Assembly (NCBI RefSeq): GCF_018398395.1
Contig: NZ_JAHCBF010000002.1
Location: forward strand, 1-64,000
Source of the DNA: Croceicoccus gelatinilyticus
GTDB taxonomy: Bacteria; Pseudomonadota; Alphaproteobacteria; Sphingomonadales; Sphingomonadaceae
DNA: 64,000 nt
Direction: 5' to 3'
This document shows, one piece after another, positions 43,447 to 51,601 of this stretch. Within the stretch, counting starts at the first letter, position 1; the number at the start of each line of letters is the position of its first letter. The notes under the pieces are model-generated. The model was given only the letters and a program-made list of their open reading frames with translations. It did not search any database and had not been told where the DNA came from. The translations under genes were made by a program, and so were the position numbers.

Positions 43447-43923
43447 ATGACGCACGAAGGGGGATGCGCTTGCGGAGAAGTTCGCTACAGACTGGAGCAG
43501 GCGCCCTTCGCGGTGCACTGCTGCCATTGCCGGTCCTGCCAGCGCGAGACGGGTTCAGCCTTTGCGCTCAACGCGTTGCTGGAGGCAGAGAACATCACCG
43601 TCATTGCTGGAAAGCCGGAGCGGGTCGAAACCCCGTCCGAGAGCGGCAAGGGCCAGTCGGTGTTCCGCTGCCCTTCGTGCCGTGTCGCGATGTGGAGCCA
43701 CTATGGCGGCATGGGCGACAAGGCCGGTTTCGTGCGGATCGGGACGCTGGACGATCCCGACGCCTGTCCGCCCGACTTGCATATCTTTACGCGCAGCAAG
43801 CAGCCGTGGGTCGTGTTGTCAGGCGATGTGCCCGCGTTCGAGGTCTATTACAGCCAGAAGCAGTACGACGACCTTTTCGGCGTTGATCGCGCCGCCCGTT
43901 ACCGGAAATTGCGCGGACTTTAG
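43447..43923 (+). CDS. GFA family (glutathione-dependent formaldehyde-activating-like) protein
   Basis: A 158-residue zinc protein of the GFA/CENP-V fold. The zinc-binding cysteines are in GGCACGEVRY, HCCHCRSCQRETGSAF and FRCPSCRVAMWSHY. The C-terminal half has GTLDDPDACPPDLHIFTRSK, the usual family segment before the final tryptophan. Catalytic activity with formaldehyde is doubtful for the family in general. It ends the HxlR-linked cassette, converging with the J-domain gene (3 bases between stops). Confidence 0.92.
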   Translation: MTHEGGCACGEVRYRLEQAPFAVHCCHCRSCQRETGSAFALNALLEAENITVIAGKPERVETPSESGKGQSVFRCPSCRVAMWSHYGGMGDKAGFVRIGTLDDPDACPPDLHIFTRSKQPWVVLSGDVPAFEVYYSQKQYDDLFGVDRAARYRKLRGL

Positions 43924-43926
43924 ACT

Positions 43927-44523
43927 TCAGGCGAAGCGCCGCGCCTTGCGCAAGTGTTGATAGGCATCGACGACGCGCTGCAGCCGTTCCTCGTTCGACC
44001 GGTCCCCGCCGTTGCGGTCGGGATGATAGCGGCGCACCAGTTCGGAATAGCGCCGCCGCAGCGCGCGCCGGTCGGATTCGTAGCCCAGCCCCAGTTCGTC
44101 GAGCGCGCGGCGGTCGCCCGGCTCCAGCCCGCGCTGGCGCGCCTCGGCCTCCTGCTGCCACTGGCGCTCACGCTCGCCGCGAATGTTCTTCGCCCGCGCC
44201 GAGATTGCATCCAGCGGATCGTCGAAATCGGCCCAGCGCGGTCCGTCGTTGCCCATGCCCGAATAGACCTTGGCCGTGTGCCGCCAGCCGAAAACAGGTG
44301 ACTGCGCATCAAGGATTTCCTCCGCGCTCATGCCTTCGAAAAAGTCGTATCCCGCATTGAAGGCGCGGACGTGTTCAAGGCAGAACCAGCGCCAATCGCC
44401 CGGTCCGTCGAAGCTGGACCCGCGCGAACCGGGCGCGCGAAATTCCCCCGCCTCCACGCAGCCGGGAGCCTCGCACTGCCGACCCTCGTGTTCGAACCTT
44501 CCGTGAAACCTGTCATGACGCAT
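43927..44523 (-). CDS. J-domain protein of the BolA/CobS neighbourhood
   Basis: A 198-residue DnaJ-like protein. An N-terminal Cys-containing region (CEAPGCVEAGEFRAPGSR, WRWFCLEHVRAFNAGYDFFE) is followed by a C-terminal J domain. The J domain carries ALDELGLGYESDRRALRRRY and the HPD tripeptide in YHPDRNGGD. In many alphaproteobacteria this gene sits between bolA and cobS, as here, except that a 4.4-kb cassette now separates it from cobS. It is divergent from bolA. It probably acts as a co-chaperone for DnaK on a specific client. Confidence 0.93.
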   Translation of the reverse strand: MRHDRFHGRFEHEGRQCEAPGCVEAGEFRAPGSRGSSFDGPGDWRWFCLEHVRAFNAGYDFFEGMSAEEILDAQSPVFGWRHTAKVYSGMGNDGPRWADFDDPLDAISARAKNIRGERERQWQQEAEARQRGLEPGDRRALDELGLGYESDRRALRRRYSELVRRYHPDRNGGDRSNEERLQRVVDAYQHLRKARRFA

Positions 44524-44582
44524 TCGCTGTCAGATGATGGCTTTGACCTTCAAATGGAACCCCTTTGCCCTATATCCGGCGC

Positions 44583-44867
44583 ATGACCAGCACACCCGGA
44601 CCCGTCGAAACCGAGATTCGCCAGCGGCTTGAAGCCGAATTCACGCCCAGCGAACTCGTCGTCAGCAACGACAGCGCCATGCACAGCGGCCATTCGGGCG
44701 ACGACGGATCGGGCGAATCGCACTTCTCGGTCATCATCGTCGCGGATGCTTTTGCCGGCGTGTCGCGGCTCCAGCGGCAGCGCATGGTGAACGCGGCGCT
44801 GGGCGACCTGCCCGGACAGCGCGTCCATGCACTCGCGATCAAGGCCCGCGCGCCGGGAGAAGCCTAG
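44583..44867 (+). CDS. BolA family protein
   Basis: A 94-residue BolA-type protein. The KH-like fold has PSELVVSNDSAMHSGH and ESHFSVIIVADAFAGVSRLQRQRMV with the conserved second histidine (SHF) and the R-V-N-A-A-L helix. Such proteins partner monothiol glutaredoxins in [2Fe-2S] handling. Shorter than the E. coli BolA and nearer to the IbaG/BolA1 type in length. It is divergent from the J-domain gene and its end overlaps the flippase gene on the other strand by 4 bases. Confidence 0.93.
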   Translation: MTSTPGPVETEIRQRLEAEFTPSELVVSNDSAMHSGHSGDDGSGESHFSVIIVADAFAGVSRLQRQRMVNAALGDLPGQRVHALAIKARAPGEA

Positions 44868-46093
44868 ACCCGGCGTATCGCGGCCAGTTTCAGGCCCGAA
44901 AACACCAGCGCCGTGACAAGGCTAGCAATTGTGGCCCCAATTACCCCGCCGAGCATGGCACCGGCGGCAATCGCAAGCATCAGGCATGCTGCGAATCCGA
45001 TGTTGAGCGACGCGCAGGCCCCGACCGCACCGGCGCTATTCAGCACGGTCGACAGGTAGTCCCCGAAATAGCCCGCCATCACGGCTGCGAAGACGAGGAT
45101 CGCAAGCCCCGTCTGCCAGGGAAAGTTGCTCTGCGGCACGAAATTGTGCCCCAGCCAGATGAACAGCAACAGCGCCGCCGAGGCTGCGACGCCCGTGGCA
45201 GGTATCGCCACGCCAAGCTGCCTCACCGCCTTCAGCCAGCCGCCACGATCCTTTCGGTGCAGGTCAATGAGGCGCGGCAGGGAGGGCGTGACGATGGCCG
45301 ATTGCATTAGAGTCCGGATCATGTTCGCGAAGGTCCAGAAAAACACATAGATGCCCAGCGTCTCCTCCCCCACCGTGGCGGACAGGATGAACCGGTCGCC
45401 GTAGGTGATGAGGACAAGCGCGACATCGCTAGGCCAGATCCGCATCGCGCCGGGCACGGTGCGCCGAACCCAGCCAGTCGGAGGATCGGACTTCCAGCGA
45501 TGCCACAACCCGAGGCGGCGCAGCACCCAGCCGAGCATCACGAAATTGGCGACATGGCCGACAAGCCAGCAGGCGAAGACGAAATCGAGCGTGCGCAGGC
45601 CGGCATCGAGCAGTCCACCGATCACCGCGACCGGCACCCATGCGGCCGTGCGCAACAGGACTCCCCAGTTGGCGACGACGTTCATCCTCAGCCCCGTCAG
45701 CGCGAGGTAGGCGTCCATCGCCAGAGTCTCTGCCAGCAGGATCGCGACGATAAGCAGCGGCGAGATGCCAGAACCGCCCCCGAGACCGCCCAAAGTCCAG
45801 ACGCCCAGCAATCCGAGCACCGCTGCGCAAAGCGAAACCCGCAACGTCCACGCCATCCTGTCGCGCACAATGGCGATGCGGCTTGCCGGATCGTCGCTCA
45901 CCACGTCGCGGCACATGTGGAAGTTGAACCCCATGCCCAGCACCGCCGGAACCAGCGCGGTGAGGCCCTTTACCAGCCCCAGTTGCCCGACCTCGACCAG
46001 CCCCAGCATCGCGGTCACGTAGACCGTCAGCGCAAAGCGCATGGCCAGCGTCACGATGCGGATCGCGGCGATCGTGCCGCCGGTCAGCCACAT
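44864..46093 (-). CDS. polysaccharide flippase (Wzx/MOP superfamily)
   Basis: A 409-residue membrane protein with about ten to twelve hydrophobic segments (for example IVTLAMRFALTVYVTAMLGL, ISPLLIVAILLAETLAMDAY, VMAGYFGDYLSTVLNSAGA, AIAAGAMLGGVIGATIASLV). Layout, length and the N-terminal LGLVEVGQLGLVKGLTALVP pattern fit an oligosaccharide-lipid flippase that turns repeat units across the inner membrane for Wzy-dependent polymerisation. It opens the exopolysaccharide locus. It converges with bolA and is divergent from a GT4 gene. Assignment to Wzx is by fold and context. Confidence 0.85.
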   Translation of the reverse strand: MWLTGGTIAAIRIVTLAMRFALTVYVTAMLGLVEVGQLGLVKGLTALVPAVLGMGFNFHMCRDVVSDDPASRIAIVRDRMAWTLRVSLCAAVLGLLGVWTLGGLGGGSGISPLLIVAILLAETLAMDAYLALTGLRMNVVANWGVLLRTAAWVPVAVIGGLLDAGLRTLDFVFACWLVGHVANFVMLGWVLRRLGLWHRWKSDPPTGWVRRTVPGAMRIWPSDVALVLITYGDRFILSATVGEETLGIYVFFWTFANMIRTLMQSAIVTPSLPRLIDLHRKDRGGWLKAVRQLGVAIPATGVAASAALLLFIWLGHNFVPQSNFPWQTGLAILVFAAVMAGYFGDYLSTVLNSAGAVGACASLNIGFAACLMLAIAAGAMLGGVIGATIASLVTALVFSGLKLAAIRRV

Positions 46094-46132
46094 GACGGGC
46101 CTGCTTGATCGCGGAGAAACGACTGATTAGGC

Positions 46133-47242
46133 ATGGCTTTCCGGCCTGACGTGTCCGGGGGCACGGGAAACGATAGCGAGGCCGCTTTGATCTACCTGAA
46201 CGCGCGTTTCACCGGCCAGCCGATGACCGGCGTACAGCGCGCCGCCCACGAACTCGGCCGCCGCCTGATCGCGATGCGCAGCGACGTAGAGGCGCTCGCC
46301 CCCGAACCGCCACAAGCGGAATACGATCTTCCCGTCACCCTTGCCGCAGGGCTGCACGGACACTTGTGGGAACAGGTCACTTTGCCGCGCCGCGTCGGGC
46401 GGACCGACCTGCTGCTGGGGCTTGGCGGCACCGGGCCTGTCTCGCTCTCGCGCCAGATCGTGATGATCCACGATGTGAACTACCTGCTCGGTCCCGAAGG
46501 CTACTCGCGCAAGTTCCGCATCACCTATCGCACGATACAGACCCTGCTGGCGCGCCGCGCGACGATTTGCACCGTCTCGCATTGGTCGGCGCGGGAAATC
46601 GGGCGCGCATTCGGGATCGCCCCCGATGCGATCACCGTCATTCCCAATGCAGCCGATCACGTCCTGTCCATCGAACCCGACGCGGCGGCGCGGCAAACGC
46701 TCGGCATTGCAGAGCGCCCCTTTGTGCTGTGCGTCGGCAGCGCGAACCCCAACAAGAATTTCGCCACTGCGCTCGCCGCCTATGCCGCGCTGGACGATCC
46801 GCACTTCGATCTCGTGATCGTGGGCGGCGGCGATACGCGTATCTTTGCCGGCTCCCCCCTCGCCAGCCATCCGCGCGTCCACCGCTTGCCGCGCATTTCG
46901 GACGGAGCGCTGCGCACCCTGATTGAGCAGGCCGAGGCGTTCCTCATGCCCTCCCTGCTCGAAGGGTTCGGCATTCCCGCGATCGAGGCCATGATACTCG
47001 GCACGCCGGTCATCGCCGCCAATGCCGCGGCGCTGCCCGAAGTCTGCGGAGATGCGGCCATGCTTGTCGATCCGCTCGACGCGCGGGCCATGGGCGGCGC
47101 AATGGAGCAGGTCTGCGGCAACGCCGCCCTGCGCGCCAAACTGGCGACCAAAGGGCGAAAACGGGCCGCCAGTTTTGCGTGGGATACCTCCGCCCGAAAG
47201 CTTTCCGCCCTGATCGACAGGACGATCAGGCATCGAGGATAA
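46133..47242 (+). CDS. glycosyltransferase family 4 protein
   Basis: A 369-residue GT4 (GT-B fold) enzyme, transferring a sugar from a nucleotide donor to the lipid-linked exopolysaccharide repeat unit. The N-terminal part has NARFTGQPMTGVQRAAHELG and IVMIHDVNYLLGPEGYSRKF. The donor-binding part has FVLCVGSANPNKNFATALAA and the EX7E motif in EGFGIPAIEAMILGTPVIAA, matching mannosyl-/glucosyltransferases. Its last 17 bases overlap the convergent GT4 gene on the minus strand. Confidence 0.9.
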   Translation: MAFRPDVSGGTGNDSEAALIYLNARFTGQPMTGVQRAAHELGRRLIAMRSDVEALAPEPPQAEYDLPVTLAAGLHGHLWEQVTLPRRVGRTDLLLGLGGTGPVSLSRQIVMIHDVNYLLGPEGYSRKFRITYRTIQTLLARRATICTVSHWSAREIGRAFGIAPDAITVIPNAADHVLSIEPDAAARQTLGIAERPFVLCVGSANPNKNFATALAAYAALDDPHFDLVIVGGGDTRIFAGSPLASHPRVHRLPRISDGALRTLIEQAEAFLMPSLLEGFGIPAIEAMILGTPVIAANAAALPEVCGDAAMLVDPLDARAMGGAMEQVCGNAALRAKLATKGRKRAASFAWDTSARKLSALIDRTIRHRG

Positions 47243-48356
47243 CTTCGCAGAACCGCCGGTCGAACACTTCCGGCGCGAAGTTGCGCGCATGGCCAACTGC
47301 CGCCGCCGGATCGAAATGCGGCAACCAGTCATCGAACCGCGTCAGCCCCGCCTCCAGCGAATTGGCGCTCTGCTCTGCAAAAAACATCCCGCTGACCTCG
47401 CGCGCGACGGTGTCGAGCGCCCCGCCCTTCCCCAGCGCCAGCACCGGTCTGCCAGAGGCCATCGCCTCCACCGGCACGATCCCGAAATCCTCCTCCGCCG
47501 TGAAGACCAGCGCCTTTGCCTCGGCATAGGCGCGGCAGAGCGCGGGGAAATCCATGCGCCGGACCAGCGTGATGTTCGGTCCGGCCCGCCGCTCCATCTC
47601 TTCAAACAGGTCGCCATCGCCCACCATCATCAGCGGGCGGCCAGTGCGGTTGAACGCCTCCACCGCGATGTCGGGCCGCTTGTAGCGCGTCATCTGCGAC
47701 ACCCACAGATAACGGTCGCTCACCTCGCTCACCGGCGCGAAGTCCTCCACCGCGACGGGCGGGTGGACCAGCTGCGATGACCGCCGCCAGTACTTCTCGA
47801 TCCGTTTTTGCACAAAGCGCGAATTGGCCATGAAGCGATCGACCCGCGCCGCGCTTGTCACGTCCCAGCGGCGCAAGGTCGGGAACGTCGCCGACATGGC
47901 CAGCCGCGACAGCCGCCCCGCCGATGCGCGGTAATCGGGGTAGTGGTCCCACAAATAGCGCATCGGCGAATGGGTGTAGCAGGCGTGAAGCGCATCGGGC
48001 GCGGGGATCACGCCCTTGGTCGGCCCGGTCTCGTTCGAGATGACGAGATCGTATCCGCGCAGGTCCAGCTCCTCCAGCGCAGCAGGCATCAGCGGCAGGT
48101 ATTTCTGATAATGCTTCGCCGCGCCCGGCAGGCGGTTGATGAACGTAGTTCGCACGCGGTGCATCCGGATCCTGGCGCTGATCTTCTCGGGCACATAGAC
48201 GTGGGTATAGATGTCGGCGTCGGGGAACAGGTCCAGCATCCGTTCCAGCACTCGTTCGCCCCCGCGCATCTGCACCAGCCAGTGATAGATGATCGCGACG
48301 CGCCCAAAGCGCCGCGCGGCCGCATTTCGCAGCCCATCCAGTTCCGTACCCGTCAC
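47226..48356 (-). CDS. glycosyltransferase family 4 protein (WbaZ-like)
   Basis: A 376-residue GT4 enzyme. The N-terminal AIIYHWLVQMRGGERVLERM, VRTTFINRLPGAAKHYQKYL and YTHSPMRYLWDHYPDY are typical of WbaZ/KdsA-type mannosyl- or rhamnosyltransferases of O-antigen and capsule loci. The donor site has YLWVSQMTRYKRPDIAVEAF and EEDFGIVPVEAMASGRPVLA. The start is GTG at 48356. It is divergent from the spike cassette, whose promoter region (48357-48502) it shares. Confidence 0.9.
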   Translation of the reverse strand: MTGTELDGLRNAAARRFGRVAIIYHWLVQMRGGERVLERMLDLFPDADIYTHVYVPEKISARIRMHRVRTTFINRLPGAAKHYQKYLPLMPAALEELDLRGYDLVISNETGPTKGVIPAPDALHACYTHSPMRYLWDHYPDYRASAGRLSRLAMSATFPTLRRWDVTSAARVDRFMANSRFVQKRIEKYWRRSSQLVHPPVAVEDFAPVSEVSDRYLWVSQMTRYKRPDIAVEAFNRTGRPLMMVGDGDLFEEMERRAGPNITLVRRMDFPALCRAYAEAKALVFTAEEDFGIVPVEAMASGRPVLALGKGGALDTVAREVSGMFFAEQSANSLEAGLTRFDDWLPHFDPAAAVGHARNFAPEVFDRRFCEVILDA

Positions 48357-48502
48357 GCGCGACCCCTCTTGCGTCCGGAAAGTGCCCCCAAACCCCTGCG
48401 CATCAAAGGTTTTCGGTGTCCGGCAAGGGTTAGGCAGCTTTCCATTTTCCTACAAGGCCACTTGTGCATATTGGAAAGGCTCCAACAGAACGGAGCATGA
48501 AC

Positions 48503-48766
48503 ATGGATCGATTCGAATCCTTCCAGGACAGCGCTTTTTCGCCCTCGCGCTCTCCCTTCACCATCGTCCCCGACGACGTTGCCGGATTGCCCAGCGTTCC
48601 CAAGGGGATTTACGTCGGGATCGGCGGAGACGTGACGCTGCGCGGCATCGACGGGACCGAGGACGTGACTTACCGGAACCTGCCCGATGCGAGCTATATC
48701 GCGGTGCGCGCCAGCCACGTGCGCGCCACCGGCACCACCGCGGCCAACCTGATCGCGGAGGCCTGA
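48503..48766 (+). CDS. spike base protein, RCAP_rcc01079 (GhsA) family
   Basis: An 87-residue protein with the hallmark layout of the gene-transfer-agent head-spike base family (R. capsulatus rcc01079/GhsA). An N-terminal D-x-F-x-S-F-x-x-S-x-x-S-P-x-x-x-F segment leads into FTIVPDDVAGLPSVPKGIYV, GIGGDVTLRGIDGTEDVTY and the end VRASHVRATGTTAANLIAEA. Members trimerise on the virion capsid and anchor a tailspike-like fibre. The ATG at 48503 was preferred because GGAG lies 7 bases before it; an in-frame ATG at 48497 is too close. It is 3 bases from the spike gene and lies within an exopolysaccharide locus, far from any capsid genes visible here. Confidence 0.75.
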   Translation: MDRFESFQDSAFSPSRSPFTIVPDDVAGLPSVPKGIYVGIGGDVTLRGIDGTEDVTYRNLPDASYIAVRASHVRATGTTAANLIAEA

Positions 48767-48769
48767 GCC

Positions 48770-50212
48770 ATGCACCATAGTGGATCGATCGGCGGGGTCA
48801 GTCGCTCCGCCCTTGCCGCGCTTGGCGTGCCGATGGGCCTTGCCAGCACACCCGCGACCGCGCCGCAGGGCTGGCGCGACCATTGGCAGGTCGCCGCGTG
48901 GGAGCCACAGCTCTCGCTGACCCACCACGGCGCGGGCGTCACCGCGACGCTCGACCGCACGCCGGCCGAGATCTTCGACCTGTTTTCGGCCGCGCGTTCG
49001 GCGCCTGCGAACACCTACCACGTCTCGCCCAACGGCAGCGACAGCAATGCTGGCAGCGAAGTGGCGCCCTTCCGCTCGATCTGGAAAGCCGTTTCTGCCG
49101 CGAACGCCAGCGGGCAGCCGGCCAAGATCGTCGTGAAGGCTGGCGACTATGGCAAGCCCTACAACCCATCGCAATTCCTCAACTTGCGCCCCACGGTCGA
49201 CATCGCCTTCGTCGCGACCGGAGGCCGTGTTGTCGTGGGCACATGGGACGAATTCGGATCGCCCGCAAAAGACGGTACCTATACCAACTGCTACAGCTAC
49301 AGCCTCGGCAACGTCGATCGCGTGATCGACCGCGCGCGGCTCGATGCAGACGGGTTTCACCCCGACCTGATGCGGGTCGCCGATGCCGCGACCTGCAACC
49401 GCATTGCGGGTAGCTGGACGCTGGAAGCAGGCAAGATCTACATCAACCGCGCCGACGGCAAGGCGGTGACCGACGCCAACACGGGCGTCCTGCGCGCTGC
49501 TGGCGGGACATGGCGTTTCGATGCGCCGGTCAGCATCTATGTCGGCGCGGAGGACACGATCTCGGGCTTCGATACGATCGGCGGCAGCGGGGGCGCTGGG
49601 TTCCATTACCAGCCAACCACCAAGCCTGCCGCGATGAAGGCTGTCGTCGTAGAGCGGTCCACCTTCGGCTATTGCGGCGGTAGTATGTATCAGAGCAACG
49701 GGACGCTGATCGCGAACCTCCACGGCCTTGCGCTGTTCAGCGACTGCGATGCCAGCAACAACGTGAAAGACGGCTTTTCCGCCGGAAACGACGGCAATTT
49801 CGGCGCGCAGTGCCACATGGTCACCGTCAATTCGCGCGCGATCCTGTGCGGGCGCGGTTCGGCACTTAGCTGCAACAGCCTCACCGCGCATGATGATGCG
49901 GTGATCGCAGACTTCGCGGGAGAATTCGGGCGCACGAACGGCGGCAGCGTTCGGACCATCGGCGACACGCGTTGCTGGCTGTCCGGCACCAGCATCGCCA
50001 ACGACCGGGGCGACCGGGTATCGGGCGGGACGACGCCCCCAGCCGCGATCATGGCGGGCGACAATGCGCAAATCTGGGCTGATCGCACAGTCGTTTCGAT
50101 GCCGCCCGCGACGGCTGCGGTCTTTGCCGATGCGCAAGCCGCAGTCCGCCTACGCGCGATGCCTCCAATGCGGAGCATTCCGCAAGGCAACGGACCTATT
50201 GAAGAGTGGTGA
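48770..50212 (+). CDS. head-spike fibre / beta-helix protein (GhsB, rcc01080-like)
   Basis: A 480-residue protein without signal peptide or membrane span. The first 80 residues (ALAALGVPMGLASTPATAP, DHWQVAAWEPQLSL) look like an attachment region. From NTYHVSPNGSDSNAGSEVAP onward the protein has the right-handed parallel beta-helix pattern of pectate-lyase-like tailspikes (PFRSIWKAVSAANASG; KIVVKAGDYGKPY; later rungs such as SMYQSNGTLIANLHGLALFS). GGAGG precedes the ATG. In R. capsulatus GhsA and GhsB together form head spikes that bind capsule; the same two-gene order is kept. Whether it cleaves or only binds polysaccharide cannot be told. No catalytic triad was identified. Confidence 0.72.
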   Translation: MHHSGSIGGVSRSALAALGVPMGLASTPATAPQGWRDHWQVAAWEPQLSLTHHGAGVTATLDRTPAEIFDLFSAARSAPANTYHVSPNGSDSNAGSEVAPFRSIWKAVSAANASGQPAKIVVKAGDYGKPYNPSQFLNLRPTVDIAFVATGGRVVVGTWDEFGSPAKDGTYTNCYSYSLGNVDRVIDRARLDADGFHPDLMRVADAATCNRIAGSWTLEAGKIYINRADGKAVTDANTGVLRAAGGTWRFDAPVSIYVGAEDTISGFDTIGGSGGAGFHYQPTTKPAAMKAVVVERSTFGYCGGSMYQSNGTLIANLHGLALFSDCDASNNVKDGFSAGNDGNFGAQCHMVTVNSRAILCGRGSALSCNSLTAHDDAVIADFAGEFGRTNGGSVRTIGDTRCWLSGTSIANDRGDRVSGGTTPPAAIMAGDNAQIWADRTVVSMPPATAAVFADAQAAVRLRAMPPMRSIPQGNGPIEEW

Positions 50213-50218
50213 TAGATC

Positions 50219-50246
50219 GGGGCCGGATCATTCGCGATCTGGCCCC
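50219..50246 (+). terminator. hairpin after the spike gene (weak terminator)
   Basis: GGGGCC (50219-50224) can pair with GGCCCC (50241-50246) around a 16-base loop just after the spike stop codon. No T-run follows, so it may be only a structure that protects the end of the transcript or weakens read-through into the next gene. Confidence 0.3.
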
Positions 50247-50275
50247 ACTCATCCGGTGATGCTAACCCATTGTTC

Positions 50276-51601
50276 ATGGGGTCCTATTCGGGGGAAATGT
50301 CCGCGTCGGGCGGCACTTGGCATGATGCGCGGATGCCGGTTCACGGCGCGGCGCTTTTCGGACTTCTTGCGGGCACAAGCTATCTGACAAGGGATGCCTT
50401 CGCGACAATCTGGCGGTGGCTTTTCGATCTTGCCGGGATGCCGTTTGCGTGGTTCGCCTTCGACATTCTCGGCTTTGCAGCATTGGGCGCATTCGCGTGG
50501 AGCTTTGCGGTAAAACGCAAATCACCGTTCGCGCTTTACGCCCTCGCCCTTCTGCCAATGTCGGTGATCGTCGCGGCGCTCACGGTCGATAGCAATCCGG
50601 CTTTTCTGGGTGCGGCGGTAAAGATGATCGTCCCGCTCTATGCCGGATGGTGCCTTGCGGGGCTGGACCTTCCCGCCCGGCCCCGTGCCCGGCGATTTTT
50701 CATTGCCATTTGTCTTGCGACCATTGCCGGGATCGCGCTCGACGCTGTGACGGACTTCCCATGGACCGGACTTGCCGTCGACCAGTTCGGCGTCAGCAAG
50801 ACGGTCGACAAGGTCTGGTCGATCGATAGCGTCACTCGCGTCGGTGGCTTTGCGGGCGAATCCACGGCGGCAGCCGCAATAGCGCTGTTCGCGTGGCTGA
50901 TGGTCCACCGCAAATTGGCCCCCGTTTCAGCCGTCTCGCTCGGACTTCTGGTCGCCGCCGCCTGCTTCGTGGCGACAAGCCGGACCGCACTGGGTATTGC
51001 GGTACTGGCGACCGGATGGATCGCGGCAGAGGCATGGCTGATGGCGGGCCTGCGTTCGACAGCTGCGCACCGTTCGCTGGCGATGGGCTCGTTCGTGCTG
51101 GTGTTGGTCCCGCTCGCGCTGGTGGCATCTGCCTCTGCGCTCTCGTTTGCGGAAATTTCGTCCTCTCTCACCAGTTTTGAACAGCGGATTGAGGCGAGCT
51201 GGCAATATCCCTTTGCGCTTCTCGCAGACCGATCGCCGGTTTCATTGGCTACGGGGTGCGGGCTTGGCTGCCTGAACTTTCCGGCACGCTATTCGGATTG
51301 GGCCAACCTGCTTCAGCCGGTCGACAATTTCTACATTCTCAACTTCGCGATGTTCGGGATTTTCTTTGTGCCGGTGCTCGCCGGTCTGGTCCTGACCGCT
51401 GTGAAAGAGGGCGATCGCACGAAGCTACTGCTGATCGCGGCGGTCAATCTCTACACCTTCTTCCTGGAGGGGTTTTCGCCCAGCTTCACGCTCTTCACCA
51501 TCGGCTACGCGACAAGCGGGATGCACCTGCTGCGCATTGGCAGAAGCGTTTCAGGTCAGCGGGCGCAGCGTCGTTTCGGAGACTTCAAGCCTGCCGCGTG
51601 A
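50276..51601 (+). CDS. polytopic membrane protein, O-antigen polymerase-like (Wzy)
   Basis: A 441-residue integral membrane protein with about eleven predicted spans (for example FDILGFAALGAFAWSFAV, FIAICLATIAGIALDAVTDF, GLLVAAACFVATSRTALGIA, FVLVLVPLALVASASALSFA). It also has the large hydrophilic loop and SRTAxG motif seen in Wzy/O-antigen-ligase proteins. Sequence similarity is weak, as usual for Wzy. It may polymerise the repeat unit built by the neighbouring glycosyltransferases. Start uncertain: TTG 50270, ATG 50276, or ATG 50333. Its 3' end overlaps the convergent gene by 51 bases. Confidence 0.75.
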   Translation: MGSYSGEMSASGGTWHDARMPVHGAALFGLLAGTSYLTRDAFATIWRWLFDLAGMPFAWFAFDILGFAALGAFAWSFAVKRKSPFALYALALLPMSVIVAALTVDSNPAFLGAAVKMIVPLYAGWCLAGLDLPARPRARRFFIAICLATIAGIALDAVTDFPWTGLAVDQFGVSKTVDKVWSIDSVTRVGGFAGESTAAAAIALFAWLMVHRKLAPVSAVSLGLLVAAACFVATSRTALGIAVLATGWIAAEAWLMAGLRSTAAHRSLAMGSFVLVLVPLALVASASALSFAEISSSLTSFEQRIEASWQYPFALLADRSPVSLATGCGLGCLNFPARYSDWANLLQPVDNFYILNFAMFGIFFVPVLAGLVLTAVKEGDRTKLLLIAAVNLYTFFLEGFSPSFTLFTIGYATSGMHLLRIGRSVSGQRAQRRFGDFKPAA

